From: Ariolimax columbianus
Lineage: Eukaryota; Mollusca; Gastropoda; Stylommatophora; Arionidae
Assembly (NCBI GenBank): GCA_036924085.1
Contig: JAVGWX010000013.1
Coordinates: forward strand, 58,806,390-58,870,389
DNA: 64,000 nucleotides
Reading direction: 5' to 3'
Shown: in pieces, positions 34,401 through 45,729 of the stretch
How the letters are laid out: each line of letters starts with the position of its first letter
How positions within the stretch are numbered: the stretch's first letter is position 1
Made by a program: the position numbers and the translations under genes
Notes under the pieces: generated by a model
Told to the model about the DNA's origin: nothing
What the model saw: the letters and a program-made list of their open reading frames with translations, nothing else
Databases searched by the model: none

Positions 34401-37235
34401 AGGCTTTGATTGATTGAAATCATAAATTGATAAGAGCAACAGGCTTTGATTGATTGAAATCATAAATTGATAAGAGCAACAGGCTTTGATTGATTGAAAT
34501 CATATATTGATAAGAGCAACAGGCTTTGATCGATTGATTGAAATCATATATTGATAAGAGCAACAGGCTTTGATTGATTGAAATCATATATTGATAAGAG
34601 CAACAGGCTTTGATTGATTGAAATCATATATTGATAAGAGCAACAGGCTTTGATTGATTGAAATCATATATTGATAAGAGCAACAGGCTTTGATTGATTG
34701 AAATCATATATTGATAAGAGCAACAGGCTTTGATTGATTGAAATCATATATTGATAAGAGCAACAGGCTTTGATTGATTAAAATCATATATTGATAAGAG
34801 CAACAGGCTTTGATTGATTGAAATCATATATTGATAAGAGCAACAGGCTTTGATTGATTGAAATCATAAATTGATAAGAGCAACAGGCTTTGATTGATTG
34901 AAATCATATATTGATAAGAGCAACGGGCTTTGATTGATTGAAATCATATATTGAAAAGAGCAACAGGCTTTGATTGATTGATTGAAATCATATATTGATA
35001 AGAGCAACAGAATTTGATTGATTGAAATCATAAATTGATAAGAGCAACAGGCTTTGATTGATTGAAATCATATATTGAAAAGAGCAACAGGCTTTGATTG
35101 ATTGAAATCATATATTGATAAGAGCAACAGGCTTTGATTGATTGAAATCATAAATTGATAAGAGCAACAGGCTTTGATTGATTGAAATCATATATTGATA
35201 AGAGCAACATGCTTTGATTGATTGAAATCATATATTGATAAGAGCAACAGGCTTTGATTGATTGATTGAAATCATATATTGATAAGAGCAACAGGCTTTG
35301 ATTGATTGATTGAAATCATATATTGATAAGAGCAACAGAATTTGATTGATTGAAATCATATATTGATAAGAGCAACAGGCTTTGATTGATTGAAATCATA
35401 AATTGATAAGAGCAACAGGCTTTGATTGATTGAAATCATATATTGATAAGAGCAACAGGCTTTGATTGATTGAAATCATATATTGATAAGAGCAACAGGC
35501 TTTGATTGATTGAAATCATAAATTGATAAGAGCAACAGGCTTTGATTGATTGAAATCATATATTGATAAGAGCAACAGGCTTTGATTGATTGAAATCATA
35601 TATTGATAAGAGCAACAGGCTTTGGTTGATTGAAATCATATATTGATAAGAGCAACAGGCTTTGATTGATTGAAATCATATATTGATAAGAGCACCAGGC
35701 TTTGATTGATTGAAATCATATATTGATAAGAGCAACAGGCTTTGATTGATTGAAATCATAAATTGATAAGAGCAACAGGCTTTGATTGATTGAAATCATA
35801 TATTGATAAGAGCAACAGGCTTTGATTGATTGAAATCATATATTGATAAGAGCAACAGGCTTTGATTGATTGAAATCATAAATTGATAAGAGCAACAGGC
35901 TTTGATTGATTGAAATCATATATTGATAAGAGCAACGGGCTTTGATTGATTGAAATAATATATTGATAAGAGCAACAGGCTTTGATTGATTGAAATCATA
36001 AATTGATAAGAGCAACAGGCTTTGATTGATTGAAATCATAAATTGATAAGAGCAACAGGCTTTGATTGATTGAAATCATATATTGATAAGAGCAACAGGC
36101 TTTGATCGATTGATTGAAATCATATATTGATAAGAGCAACAGGCTTTGATTGATTGATTGAAATCATATATTGATAAGAGCAACAGAATTTGATTGATTG
36201 AAATCATATATTGATAAGAGCAACAGGCTTTGATTGATTGAAATCATATATTGATAAGAGCAACAGGCTTTGATTGATTGAAATCATATATTGATAAGAG
36301 CAACATGCTTTGATTGATTGAAATCATATATTGATAAGAGCAACAGGCTTTGATTGATTGATTGAAATCATATATTGATAAGAGCAACAGGCTTTGATTG
36401 ATTGATTGAAATCATATATTGATAAGAGCAACAGAATTTGATTGATTGAAATCATATATTGATAAGAGCAACAGGCTTTGATTGATTGAAATCATATATT
36501 GATAAGAGCAACAGGCTTTGATTGATTGAAATCATATATTGATAAGAGCAACAGGCTTTGATTGATTGAAATCATATATTGATAAGAGCAACAGGCTTTG
36601 ATTGATTGAAATCATATATTGATAAGAGCAACAGGCTTTGATTGATTGAAATCATATATTGATAAGAGCAACAGGCTTTGATTGATTAAAATCATATATT
36701 GATAAGAGCAACAGGCTTTGATTGATTGAAATCATATATTGATAAGAGCAACAGGCTTTGATTGATTGAAATCATAAATTGATAAGAGCAACAGGCTTTG
36801 ATTGATTGAAATCATATATTGATAAGAGCAACGGGCTTTGATTGATTGAAATCATATATTGAAAAGAGCAACAGGCTTTGATTGATTGATTGAAATCATA
36901 TATTGATAAGAGCAACAGAATTTGATTGATTGAAATCATAAATTGATAAGAGCAACAGGCTTTGATTGATTGAAATCATATATTGATAAGAGCAACAGGC
37001 TTTGATTGATTGAAATCATATATTGATAAGAGCAACAGGCTTTGATTGATTGAAATCATAAATTGATAAGAGCAACAGGCTTTGATTGATTGAAATCATA
37101 TATTGATAAGAGCAACAGGCTTTGATTGATTGATTGAAATCATATATTGATAAGAGCAACAGGCTTTGATTGATTGATTGAAATCATATATTGATAAGAG
37201 CAATGGGCTTTGAATGATTGAAATCATAAATTGAT
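28493..37235 (+). repeat. 40-bp satellite array, 8.7 kb, about 218 units
   Basis: Unit: ATTGATAAGAGCAACAGGCT followed by TTGATTGATTGAAATCATAT. Variants include 44-bp units with one more ATTG, AGAATTTG for AGGCTTTG, CGGGC, CACCAGG, GGTTGATTG and CATAAATTG. The same variant strings recur at distance, indicating block duplication. Minus-strand frames of up to 67 residues are products of the periodicity, not genes. Confidence 0.98.
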
Positions 37236-37715
37236 CTCCAAACAAGTACACTGCGTATACTAGTCCTGTCAATATTCCTCTATGCTTGTGAGACATTGAC
37301 AGTTACAGCTGACCTTCAACGAAGGATACAGACCTTGGAGATGAGATGTTTCTGAAGACTTAAACATCACGTACAAAGATCGAGTTACAAATGAGGAAAT
37401 ATGAGATAGAATTACAACAGCAATAGGGCCTTTTGAAGACCTCTTGGCAACTGTCAAAAGAAAGAAACTCACTTGGTACGATCAAATATTGAGATAAAAT
37501 GGCCTTGCAAATATAATCCTCCACAGAAAGGTGCAAGGCAGACAACGAAGAGGCCGTCCCAAAAAGAGATGGGAGGACAACATAAAAGAATGGACCAATC
37601 TCCGTCCAGAAGAGGCACAGGCAGCGGCCGCTGACATTGTGAGGATGTCTTCATGTGTGCCCCAACAACCTCACCGGTTACGGGATGACCTGACCTGAAA
37701 CAAGTTACAAATTAA
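37235..37715 (+). pseudogene. RTE-like LINE (piece 3 of 3)
   Basis: Reads LVLSIFLYACETLTVTADLQ, then RRIQTLEMRCF before a stop. Frame-broken YKDRVTNEE-like and KRRGRPKKRWEDN-like pieces follow, then a proline-rich end. Co-linear with the relic at 9135-9770. Confidence 0.75.
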
Positions 37716-37719
37716 AAAT

Positions 37720-38394
37720 AAGAATGATCAGACATTAATGCATACTCATCTTTATCTAAAATATTGACAATGCACTAATGATTGAAGAAGAGAATTGATG
37801 CCTTTGAAAAGGGGATATATAGAAGAATAAGGCATATCTCCTGAAAAGAAAATTAAACAAAAAAGGGCGTCTTGGAAAAACTTCTTTTTGCTTGTCCTGT
37901 TTTGCCTTTGAGTGTCAGGTTATGATGAGATCTCTAGAACAAGTCCGACTGTGAGCATCATGCACAGTGGCATACACCGCCTCAGATATTTCCGTAAGCC
38001 TCCTTTTTAGTGGTCGGCCTTTGTCCTTGAATTCGTTGTATCTAAATAACATTGCTTGGAGAAACAAGAGGTGCAAAGAGAATTAAGGGAGTTACGATAT
38101 TTTGGTGACATCTAAAGCCATAATGCCTTGCTGAAAACAATACTGAAAGAAAAGATGGAGGTCAGTTGTTCTAGAGGTGAACAATACTATTTATGGGAGA
38201 AAAAATAAATGAAAAAAAAAATGTTTAAAGTTGATTAAAATTAAATTGAATCAAAATGTTTTTAATGGGTATGATCAGATACCACTTCGAGACGAAAACA
38301 CAAACAAAACCTACGTTACGACCAATAGGCCTTCGTCAGGGACAATAAATAGCAACAATGCTGAACTAGCAAAATCAAAAGATGGACAGGGAAA
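37720..38394. other. intron sequence, nothing recognised
   Basis: AT-rich; a short open frame at 38231-38461 has no recognisable domain. Confidence 0.4.
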
Positions 38395-38770
38395 AGTCTG
38401 GCATATTGTTCCATCAAGACAAGAGATAGGATATTGGAGAACCATCGCAGCTGACCTTTGATGTGGAGATGGCACCTGAGCTTAACTGAATTACATTCAT
38501 CATAGTACGTAGTAGGGCTGGCCTCAATGTAGGTGGATCGAGGGTATCATCATGGCAAGCGACAGGTCATTGGAGCACCATCGCAGCTGACCTTCAGTGT
38601 GAAAAGGACACCTTAGCTTAACTGAATTACATGGAACTTAGTAGGGCCGACCTCGATGTAGGTATATTGAGGGTATCATAGGACAGGTCATTGGAGAACG
38701 ATCTGTTGACCTTCAGTGTGGAGATGGCACTTGAGCGTTACTGATTTACATGGATCATGGCGGGGTTTCA
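38395..38770 (+). repeat. ~125-bp imperfect tandem triplication
   Basis: Three diverged units share ATTGGAGAACCATCGCAGCT-like sequence, GACCTTCAGTGTGGAGATGG and TAGGTGGATCGAGGGTATCA. The first unit's YWRTIAADL-like reading resembles a LINE protein end, so a LINE tail may have been the seed (uncertain). Confidence 0.75.
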
Positions 38771-39040
38771 TTATTGCATATGGAGTTTTGTGGTTGAATC
38801 TCAAGAAGGTGGCTTAGAATAGGAAATGTTGGAGAGCATCCATTGTGGTCATATATTCCAAGAAAAATGTGATGGATGATGTATATCCCCAATATATGTC
38901 CCCTAGATGTTTTAACTTCGGACTGGTCACTACTTCACTTTCTTTTCTGTTGTTCATTACAAATGTTATAAATACTTGTCTTGTGATCGTTTTCATGAAA
39001 AAAAACTCTTTGCTTATATAAAGATGACTTTTATATGCAG

Positions 39041-39193
39041 CGTCTCAAGGAAGATGCGATATCATATCAGTCATCCTTGGACAGAGTGGTTGACAAAGCT
39101 CAAGCTCTTCTCAAGATCTCAGCAGATGCCAAGACTTCACATGTAGTGGCACAGTTGACGACCAGATACAATGGCATTGTTGCTCTGACAAAA
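39041..39193 (+). CDS. spectrin-repeat exon 9 (type A)
   Basis: 51 codons, CAG acceptor at 39038-39040, AAA|GTAAGA donor. Begins RLKEDAISYQ, ends LTTRYNGIVALTK with Tyr43. Completes the repeat begun in exon 8 across the satellite-bearing 13.4-kb intron. Confidence 0.95.
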
Positions 39194-39374
39194 GTAAGAA
39201 AAACAGTTGATGGTAAAATTAAATAAATCATGCAAAATAATGTGAAATGTCTTCTTCTAGTTTTCCCTGTGCAGCCCTGTCTCAGGTCACAGACTATCCG
39301 ACCACCAGCTAGCAGCCGGCAGGGACTTCATTTGACAATCTCAGAGTGAAAGCCCAACTTGGACTATGCGAACA

Positions 39375-39560
39375 TACATTCTTCTTGTGATTGTGCCTTT
39401 GATGTTTGCACAATCAGATGAGTTCCTGTGATGAGCTTCACCATTGTTTGGAGTTGTTCTTCTTGTGATTGTGCCTTTGATGTTTGTACAATCAGATGAG
39501 TTCCTGTGATGAGCTCTGCTGCTGTTTCGATTTTCCATTCTTGAGATCGTATCTTTAATG
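39375..39560 (+). repeat. ~78-bp imperfect tandem repeat
   Basis: Two clear units (TTCTTGTGATTGTGCCTTTG and CAATCAGATGAGTTCCTGTG) and a third decayed one. Confidence 0.75.
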
Positions 39561-39599
39561 TTTACAACATCAAATATGGAAGAGGAGACTAATGTCTGG

Positions 39600-40610
39600 T
39601 CAGACAAAATATACTGATTGGACAAAGTTTGTCATGATAATGCAGAATATTATAACGAAGGCCCCCACCTCACCTCACATCCACGCAGTTCTCTCTGAGA
39701 ACAATCTGGGCAGTATGGTGATTTTCTTTTGCAAGGCGGTCAACGACTGCAATCAATTTTGGGGTCATAACTCAGTGTGTCTGGCCTGGTCGTGAACAGT
39801 CCGTCACAGAACTCATGCCATTTTGGAACTTCCTACTTTACTCATACACTTGCTGGAGTGAAAGGCATGCATCACCTTACTGGGTAATTTGTAAATGAAT
39901 TTCTCTAGATTTCACCCCTTTGCCGCTCATAAAAACTGATAAAAGAACTCTGCTCCTCGTTGGTGCATGTTAATAGTGGAGTGGCCATCTTTTAACTGCA
40001 AAAATGACGTCATGTTGTTGATCTGTACCGTGATGGCACGTGCAGGACACTCTTGACATCCTTAGCAACCATTTATCAAGTTACAACTCAAATGCGTGCT
40101 TTTTCTCATTTCTATCCCACATTTAATGTTTTCATTTGAAGCAACCCTCGTGTAAGTTCTGCTTTCCCACCGTGATCCCTATTCTCTTAACCAGACTACA
40201 CTAGTGCAGCCTGTTTCCAGGGTCGCCATTTGGAGGTGGAATCAGGTCTTGGTCAGCTGTGGTTTGCTGAACCTGATGCAAGTAGCCAGCTATGAGTCTC
40301 TGTCTGCCGTCAGATCATTCACTGTGCTACATCTTTGACCCCCGAACTGCTTTCAGCGTTGTTCAAATGTTGTTTATGTCTGGCACAGCCTGATGTGACT
40401 AAAAATACATAACATACGTTCATAAAAAAAAGGCTGAACTTAGAACTCAACAATGGATCGTTTTTCATTCATAATCATCATCATGTGCCATGCTGACTGT
40501 GTGTAAAAGATCACAAACCTCCGTATCTTCTAAGCCGGAGTGACGTTTTTCAACTACAATTAACCTTCTTCCATGTTCCGATATTAAACATTCAGCCTTT
40601 TCTCTTCTCT
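39600..40610. other. intron sequence, mostly unrecognised
   Basis: Positions 40175-40310 resemble the sequence at 7825-7960 (CCAGACTACACTAGTGCAGC and CTGATGCAAGTAGCCAGC-like blocks), so one old interspersed repeat is present. Nothing else identified. Confidence 0.4.
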
Positions 40611-40616
40611 TCATCA

Positions 40617-40779
40617 TCTATCCTTGTTTTCCTGTAATAGTTGATCAATTCTGTTTTTCAGTAATAGTAGATTAATGCAGTTTTCCAGTAAAAGTTGATC
40701 AATTCTGTTTTTCAGTAATAGTAGATTAATGCAGTTTTCCAGTAATAGTTGATCAATTCTGTTTTTCAGTAATAGTAGT
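40617..40779 (+). repeat. ~27-bp minisatellite, left part
   Basis: Units alternate GTTGATCAATTCTGTTTTTC and GTAGATTAATGCAGTTTTCC. The array continues at 43057 after the piggyBac insertion. Confidence 0.9.
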
Positions 40780-43056
40780 TTAACCCTTTGAACCCTGGTC
40801 ACCTGGGCTGTAAAACCCCACTCCCCTGGGCTCCTGAAGAAAAAAAGCCCAAAATGGACACCTGAACAAAACTAATTACAATGACAAAACTAAGTGATCT
40901 GTTTCAATTATTTTATCTCAAATAGACTGACCTGATCATCTCCAATATTCCTGCTTATTAATGCTAGTCCTCCCAGCATGTAGACCCATCCTTTAGGCAC
41001 AGATAAGTTTCACAATGTTTACACCAAAATTTTGTCTTGACTTGTTTGAATGGTCTGTCTTTGTAGGCCATGTTTGGGAAGTCCTTGACATGCTTGTTAA
41101 ATTTAAATGAGCATACTACACAAACATTATTCCCTGTAGCTTTTGGAGACATTTGTAGATGATGGGAACCAACATTTTGCAGTCTCTGTTGTGCCTCGAC
41201 ACAGTTGTGAAGTTTTGCAGTAGCTGTTCTATAATCCCCAATGAGGGATAAACAAACTTCCATTCATGAACATCATAAATGTCCTGTAGTGTCTTCCTGT
41301 TGTATTGGGGGAACTATAATGATCCATAAGTATGTAGGCATTATTACATGTCCACATAAAGAATTTCACAATTAGCCTCCTAGGCCAGCGATAATGCCGT
41401 CATGTCTTGTTGAGACGACAAATTTGGTCGTTGACATCTGTGCCCCCCATGAAAGCATTATAGTCAATACAAAGTTGAGGAGTTGGAACATCTACAGCTG
41501 TTCCATCCTTTCTTCTCCTTCTAACAGTTCTAATTTCTGTTGGGTTGTGGAATTTGGATATAAAATTTACAGGTCTTTGGTCCATCCAGACAAGGCATAC
41601 AATGTTGTTATGGCAAATAAATTCTGAATGACCCCTGTCCATTTTCTTCTTTCCTGCCAGTACTTTTGGATACAATTTCTTATTTGTCATTGCTGTACCT
41701 ACAGCAAGTGTACCATAATCAGTGTACAGCTTGTCAAAGAGAGTTACACTGTTGTAGAATCTGTCCATAACAACAATATGGTTTTTGTTGACCAAATTCC
41801 CAGAAGTTTAAATTCTAATAACGACACTACCAACAACACCAAGATCTGGAATAATATTGTCTGCTTTTCCAGTGTAGATTTCCAGATTCAGAATATATCC
41901 AGAGCTTGCTGCTTCACAAGCCATGTAAGCTTTTATTCCCCACTTTATGGGCTTTGACTTGATATACTGTTTGAAGGCAGGCCTGCTCTTCGAGGGGATC
42001 ATACCTTCGTCTAAGCTCACGTGCTGTGAAGGTGAATAATAGTGCCAAAATTTTGGTAGCAACACATCCAACATAGGCCTTACTTTGTAAAGTTTATCTG
42101 CTTTATCCAAAGCCGGGTCCTCCTCATCAACAAGATGAAGAAAAGTCCAGAGAGCAAGGAAGCGATCATGGTCCATCACAGTGCGGAAACCAGGAGTATG
42201 ACTATGAGACACGAAGTTAGCAGACGAGCTAGACCAGTACTCCTCGTAATGTGGTTTACTCACACTGTGTTCCATTTGAAGACGCAGTCCAAAGAATGCT
42301 TTCATCTCTGGCACTACCACACTTTAAAAATTGTTGGCATAGTAGCTTATTGATTTCTTGCTTCTCACCTGCTCAGCACGTCAAGTTGTCCGCTCACACA
42401 AATTGTGCCAGAAATCATTATCCAGGAAAAGTTCCAAAAATTCACTGGCTTTACTTTCTGGATTAATAGTTTCTGGAATGTTCTTAGGGCCTATCTGCTC
42501 CATAAATGTTGTGTCTACTGCAGACACAGGTCTGAATATATTTATTGGAGACCAAACCGCATCAAATTTACTAGAGACACTACCTGGGAGACGCCCCTGT
42601 AAAACAGCCTGATCGCCAGAAAAATCAGGAACAGGGTAAGATGTAGCTTCATCAGAGTCTAATGAACACATGTTATCATTCAAATGATCATCTGATTCAA
42701 CTTCTAAATCAGTTTCAGAATAGTTGCTATCTAAATCTAATTCATCGTCCTCCGAATCATTGAGAACAATCTCGACAGCTTGTTCCATTGAAAGCCTTTT
42801 AGAACGCTCATTTACTGGTTTTTCTGCATGTCTTTTCATCGTGAAAATATTGTAAAAATTTGTCGCAATGTGATCAGTTCATGGGCGCCACCATTTTGAA
42901 GTAACATTCCGGAAGTAGTATGCAAATTCTGCTGTGTCTATCCATACTATGCTCATTCTTATAAGATATGTGTGCTCTACCGGCAAACCGGTGACTCGGG
43001 GCGTGGGTTATGTACACACACACCGGTTCATCGGGATCACAGGTTCAAAGGGTTAA
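40780..43056 (-). mobile_element. piggyBac transposon, full-length but inactive
   Basis: TTAA duplications at 40780-40783 and 43053-43056 with a perfect 15-bp terminal inverted repeat (TTAACCCTTTGAACC). Total 2277 bp, one transposase on the minus strand. Inserted in a minisatellite whose unit contains a TTAA. Confidence 0.95.
40964..42839 (-). pseudogene. piggyBac transposase, broken
   Basis: Start at 42839 (MKRHAEKPVNERSK), with an acidic N-terminal region. The DDD core: first Asp in VSLDEGMIPSK (codon 42009-42011), second in IVVMDRFYNS (41763-41765), third in NAFMGGTDVND (near 41440). A C-terminal cysteine-rich domain (CVVCSFKF ... WCKHCETYLC) follows. In-frame stops at 42381-42383, 42324-42326, 41808-41810 and 41400-41402, and a frameshift near 41250, inactivate it. 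The DDD aspartates are still intact. Confidence 0.92.
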
Positions 43057-43745
43057 TGTAGTTTCCCAATAATAGTTGATTAATGCAGTTTTCCAGTAAT
43101 AGTTCATAAATAGAATTTTCCAGTAATAGTTCATAAATAGAATTTTCCAGTAATAGTTGATAAATGCAGTTTTTCAGTAATAGTTGATAAATGCAGTTTT
43201 CCAATAATGGTTGATAAATGATATTTTCCAATAATGGTTGATAAATGATATTTTCCAATAATGGTTGATAAATGATATTTTCCAATAATGGTTGTTAAAT
43301 GACATTTTCCAATAATGGTTTTTAAATATTTTCCAATAATGGTTGTTAAATGCTGCTTTCCAGTTGATAAATGATATTTTCCAATAATGGTTGATAAATG
43401 ATATTTTCCAATAATGGTTGATAAATGATATTTTCCAATAATGGTTGTTAAATTATATGCAATTTTCTAGTAATAGTTGATTAATGCAGTTTTCCAGTAA
43501 TAGTAGATAAATGGACTTATTTCAGTAATGTTTGCTAAATGCTGTTTTCCAATAATGGTTGATAAATGATATTTTCAAATAAGGATTGATAAATTATATT
43601 TTCCATAAATGGTTGATAAATTATATTTTCAAATAATGGTTAATAAATGCTGTTTTCCAGTAATGGTTGATAAATGCTGTTTCCAGTAATGGTTGATAAA
43701 TGCTGTTTTCCAATAATGGTTGATAAATGCTGTTTTCTAGCAATG
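43057..43745 (+). repeat. ~27-bp minisatellite, right part, up to exon 10
   Basis: About 25 units of the type CCAATAATGGTTGATAAATG with an ATATTTT or CTGTTTT end. It stops about 40 nt before the acceptor of exon 10. Confidence 0.95.
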
Positions 43746-43784
43746 GTTGTTAAATGCTCTTATATGATCACATTTTTTGCTCAG

Positions 43785-43949
43785 GATGTCACCAACAATC
43801 TGGAAGCATATTACAATAATCACAAGCTCTATAGACAGAATCACAATCTCTTTACCGATTGGTTGAGGAAGACCAGCTTGAGACTTCAAACAGTCCGTGA
43901 TGAAAGGGATTCTAAGAAAGTGCTGAATGACAAGATCAAAGAAATGAAT
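43785..43949 (+). CDS. spectrin-repeat exon 10 (type B)
   Basis: 55 codons, CAG acceptor at 43782-43784, AAT|GTGAGT donor. Begins DVTNNLEAYY, Trp26 in FTDWLRKTS, ends NDKIKEMN. Tandem arrays press on both sides: one ends about 40 nt upstream, and the one downstream repeats the donor. Confidence 0.95.
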
Positions 43950-44365
43950 GTGAGTCTTTATTCATTTAGATATTTTTATTTCATGGTAACTGTGAGAGTC
44001 TTTGTCCATTTAGATATTTTCATTCATGGTAAATGTGAGAGTCTTTGTCCATTTAGATATTTTCATTCATGGTAAATGTGAGTCTTTGCCCATTTAGATA
44101 TTTTCATTCATGGTAAATGTGAGTCTTTGCCCATTTAGATATTTTCATTCATGGTAAATGTGAGTCTTTGCCCATTTAGATATTTTCATTCATGGTAAAT
44201 GTGAGTCTTTGCCCATTTAGATATTTTCATTCATGGTAAATGTGAGTCTTTGCCCATTTAGATATTTTCATTCATGGTAAATGTGAGTCTTTGCCCATTT
44301 AGATATTTTCATTCATGGTAAAAGTGAGTCTTTGCCCATTTAGATATTTTCATTCATGGTAAAGG
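43941..44365 (+). repeat. 41-bp array carrying copies of the exon 10 splice donor
   Basis: About ten units: AAT|GTGAGTCTTT, then CCATTTAGATATTTTCATTC, then ATGGTA. The first unit overlaps the exon end (GAATGTGAGTC). The last units are nearly identical; the first two are diverged. Confidence 0.95.
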
Positions 44366-44369
44366 CATT

Positions 44370-44620
44370 TTTATTAAAATGTGAACAGTTAGACCATGAT
44401 TGCACTAACCATATCCTGCAGGCCATGTGCCACCCACCTGACACTTAACATGGTTTTCGATTGCACATTTTCCAGAAAACTACTTTTAAATTATATGTAT
44501 AACTAGCTGCGCTACCACATGTTGCTCGGGATAGTTGTGTAAGTCAGCCAACCCATTCCTCCCTTATCTTCTCTCACCCTCAGCCACTCCCAAATGGTTG
44601 AGTGCCCTGGGCTGCCTTCA
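44370..44620. other. intron sequence, nothing recognised
   Basis: Unique-looking sequence between two arrays. Confidence 0.4.
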
Positions 44621-44624
44621 GTCA

Positions 44625-45715
44625 AACCAAAACATGGACTGCTTTCATCTGAGCAAAAACATGGCCTGCCTTCAGTCAAACAAAATCATGGACTGCCTTC
44701 GGTCAAACAAAAACATGGACTGCCTTCGGTCAAACAAAAACATGGACTGCCTTCGGTAAAACAAAAACATGGACTGCCTTCGGTCAAACAAAAACATAGA
44801 CTGCCTTCATCTGAGCAAATACATGGACTGCCTTCAGTCAAACAAAATCATGGACTGCCTTCATCTGAGCTAATACATGGACTGCCTTCATCTGAGCAAA
44901 TACATGGACTGCCTTCGGTCAAACAAAATCATGGACTGTCTTCGGTCAAACAAAAACATGGACTGCTTTCATCTGAGCAAAAACATGGCCTGCCTTCAGT
45001 CAAACAAAATCATGGACTGCCTTCGGTCAAACAAAAACAGGACTGCCTTCGGTCAAACAAATACATGGACTGCCTTCGGTCAAACAAAAACATAGACTGC
45101 CTTCATCTGAGCAAATACATGGACTGCCTTCAGTCAAACAAAATCATGGACTGCCTTCATCTGAGCAAATACATGGACTGCCTTCGGTCAAACAAAATCA
45201 TGGACTGTCTTCGGTCAAACAAAAACATGGACTGTCTTCGGTCAAACAAAAACATGGCCTGAATTCAGTCAATCAGAATTATGGACAGCCTTCAGTCAAA
45301 CAAAATTATGGACTGCTTTCATCTAAGCAAATACATGGGCTGCTTCCATCTAAGCAAATACATGGGCTGCTTTCATCTGAGCAAAAACATGGCCTGCCTT
45401 TGGTCAAACAAAATCATGGACTGCCTTCGGTCAAACAAAAACATGGCCTGAATTCAGGCAATCAGAATTATGGACAGCCTTCAGTCAAACAAAATCATGG
45501 ACTGCTTTCATCTAAGTAAATACATGGGCTGCTTTCATCTAAGCAAATACATGGGCTGCTTTCATCTAAGCAAATACATGGGCTGCTTTCATCTAAGCAA
45601 ATACATGGGCTACTTTCATCTAAGCAAAAACATGGCCTGCCTTCGGTCAAACAAAATCATGGACTGCCTTCGGTCAAACAAAATCATGGACTGCCTTCAT
45701 CTGAGCAAAAACAGA
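44625..45715 (+). repeat. 27-bp minisatellite, about 40 copies
   Basis: Two main unit types: CTTCGGTCAAACAAAAACAT plus GGACTGC, and CTTCATCTGAGCAAATACAT plus GGACTGC. They are interleaved in longer blocks. A 222-codon open frame (44594-45262) with a nine-residue period is a consequence of the unit length. Confidence 0.95.
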
Positions 45716-45729
45716 TTAGGTAGGGGTTA

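Noticed and set aside
28493..37235. CRISPR-like regular array
   Set aside because: Units are contiguous 40-bp repeats without unique spacers, in an animal intron.
38231..38461. 76-codon open frame
   Set aside because: No recognisable domain; overlaps the first unit of the ~125-bp triplication.
44594..45262. 222-codon frame with nine-residue repeats
   Set aside because: Product of a 27-bp minisatellite; no start context, splice sites or known domain.
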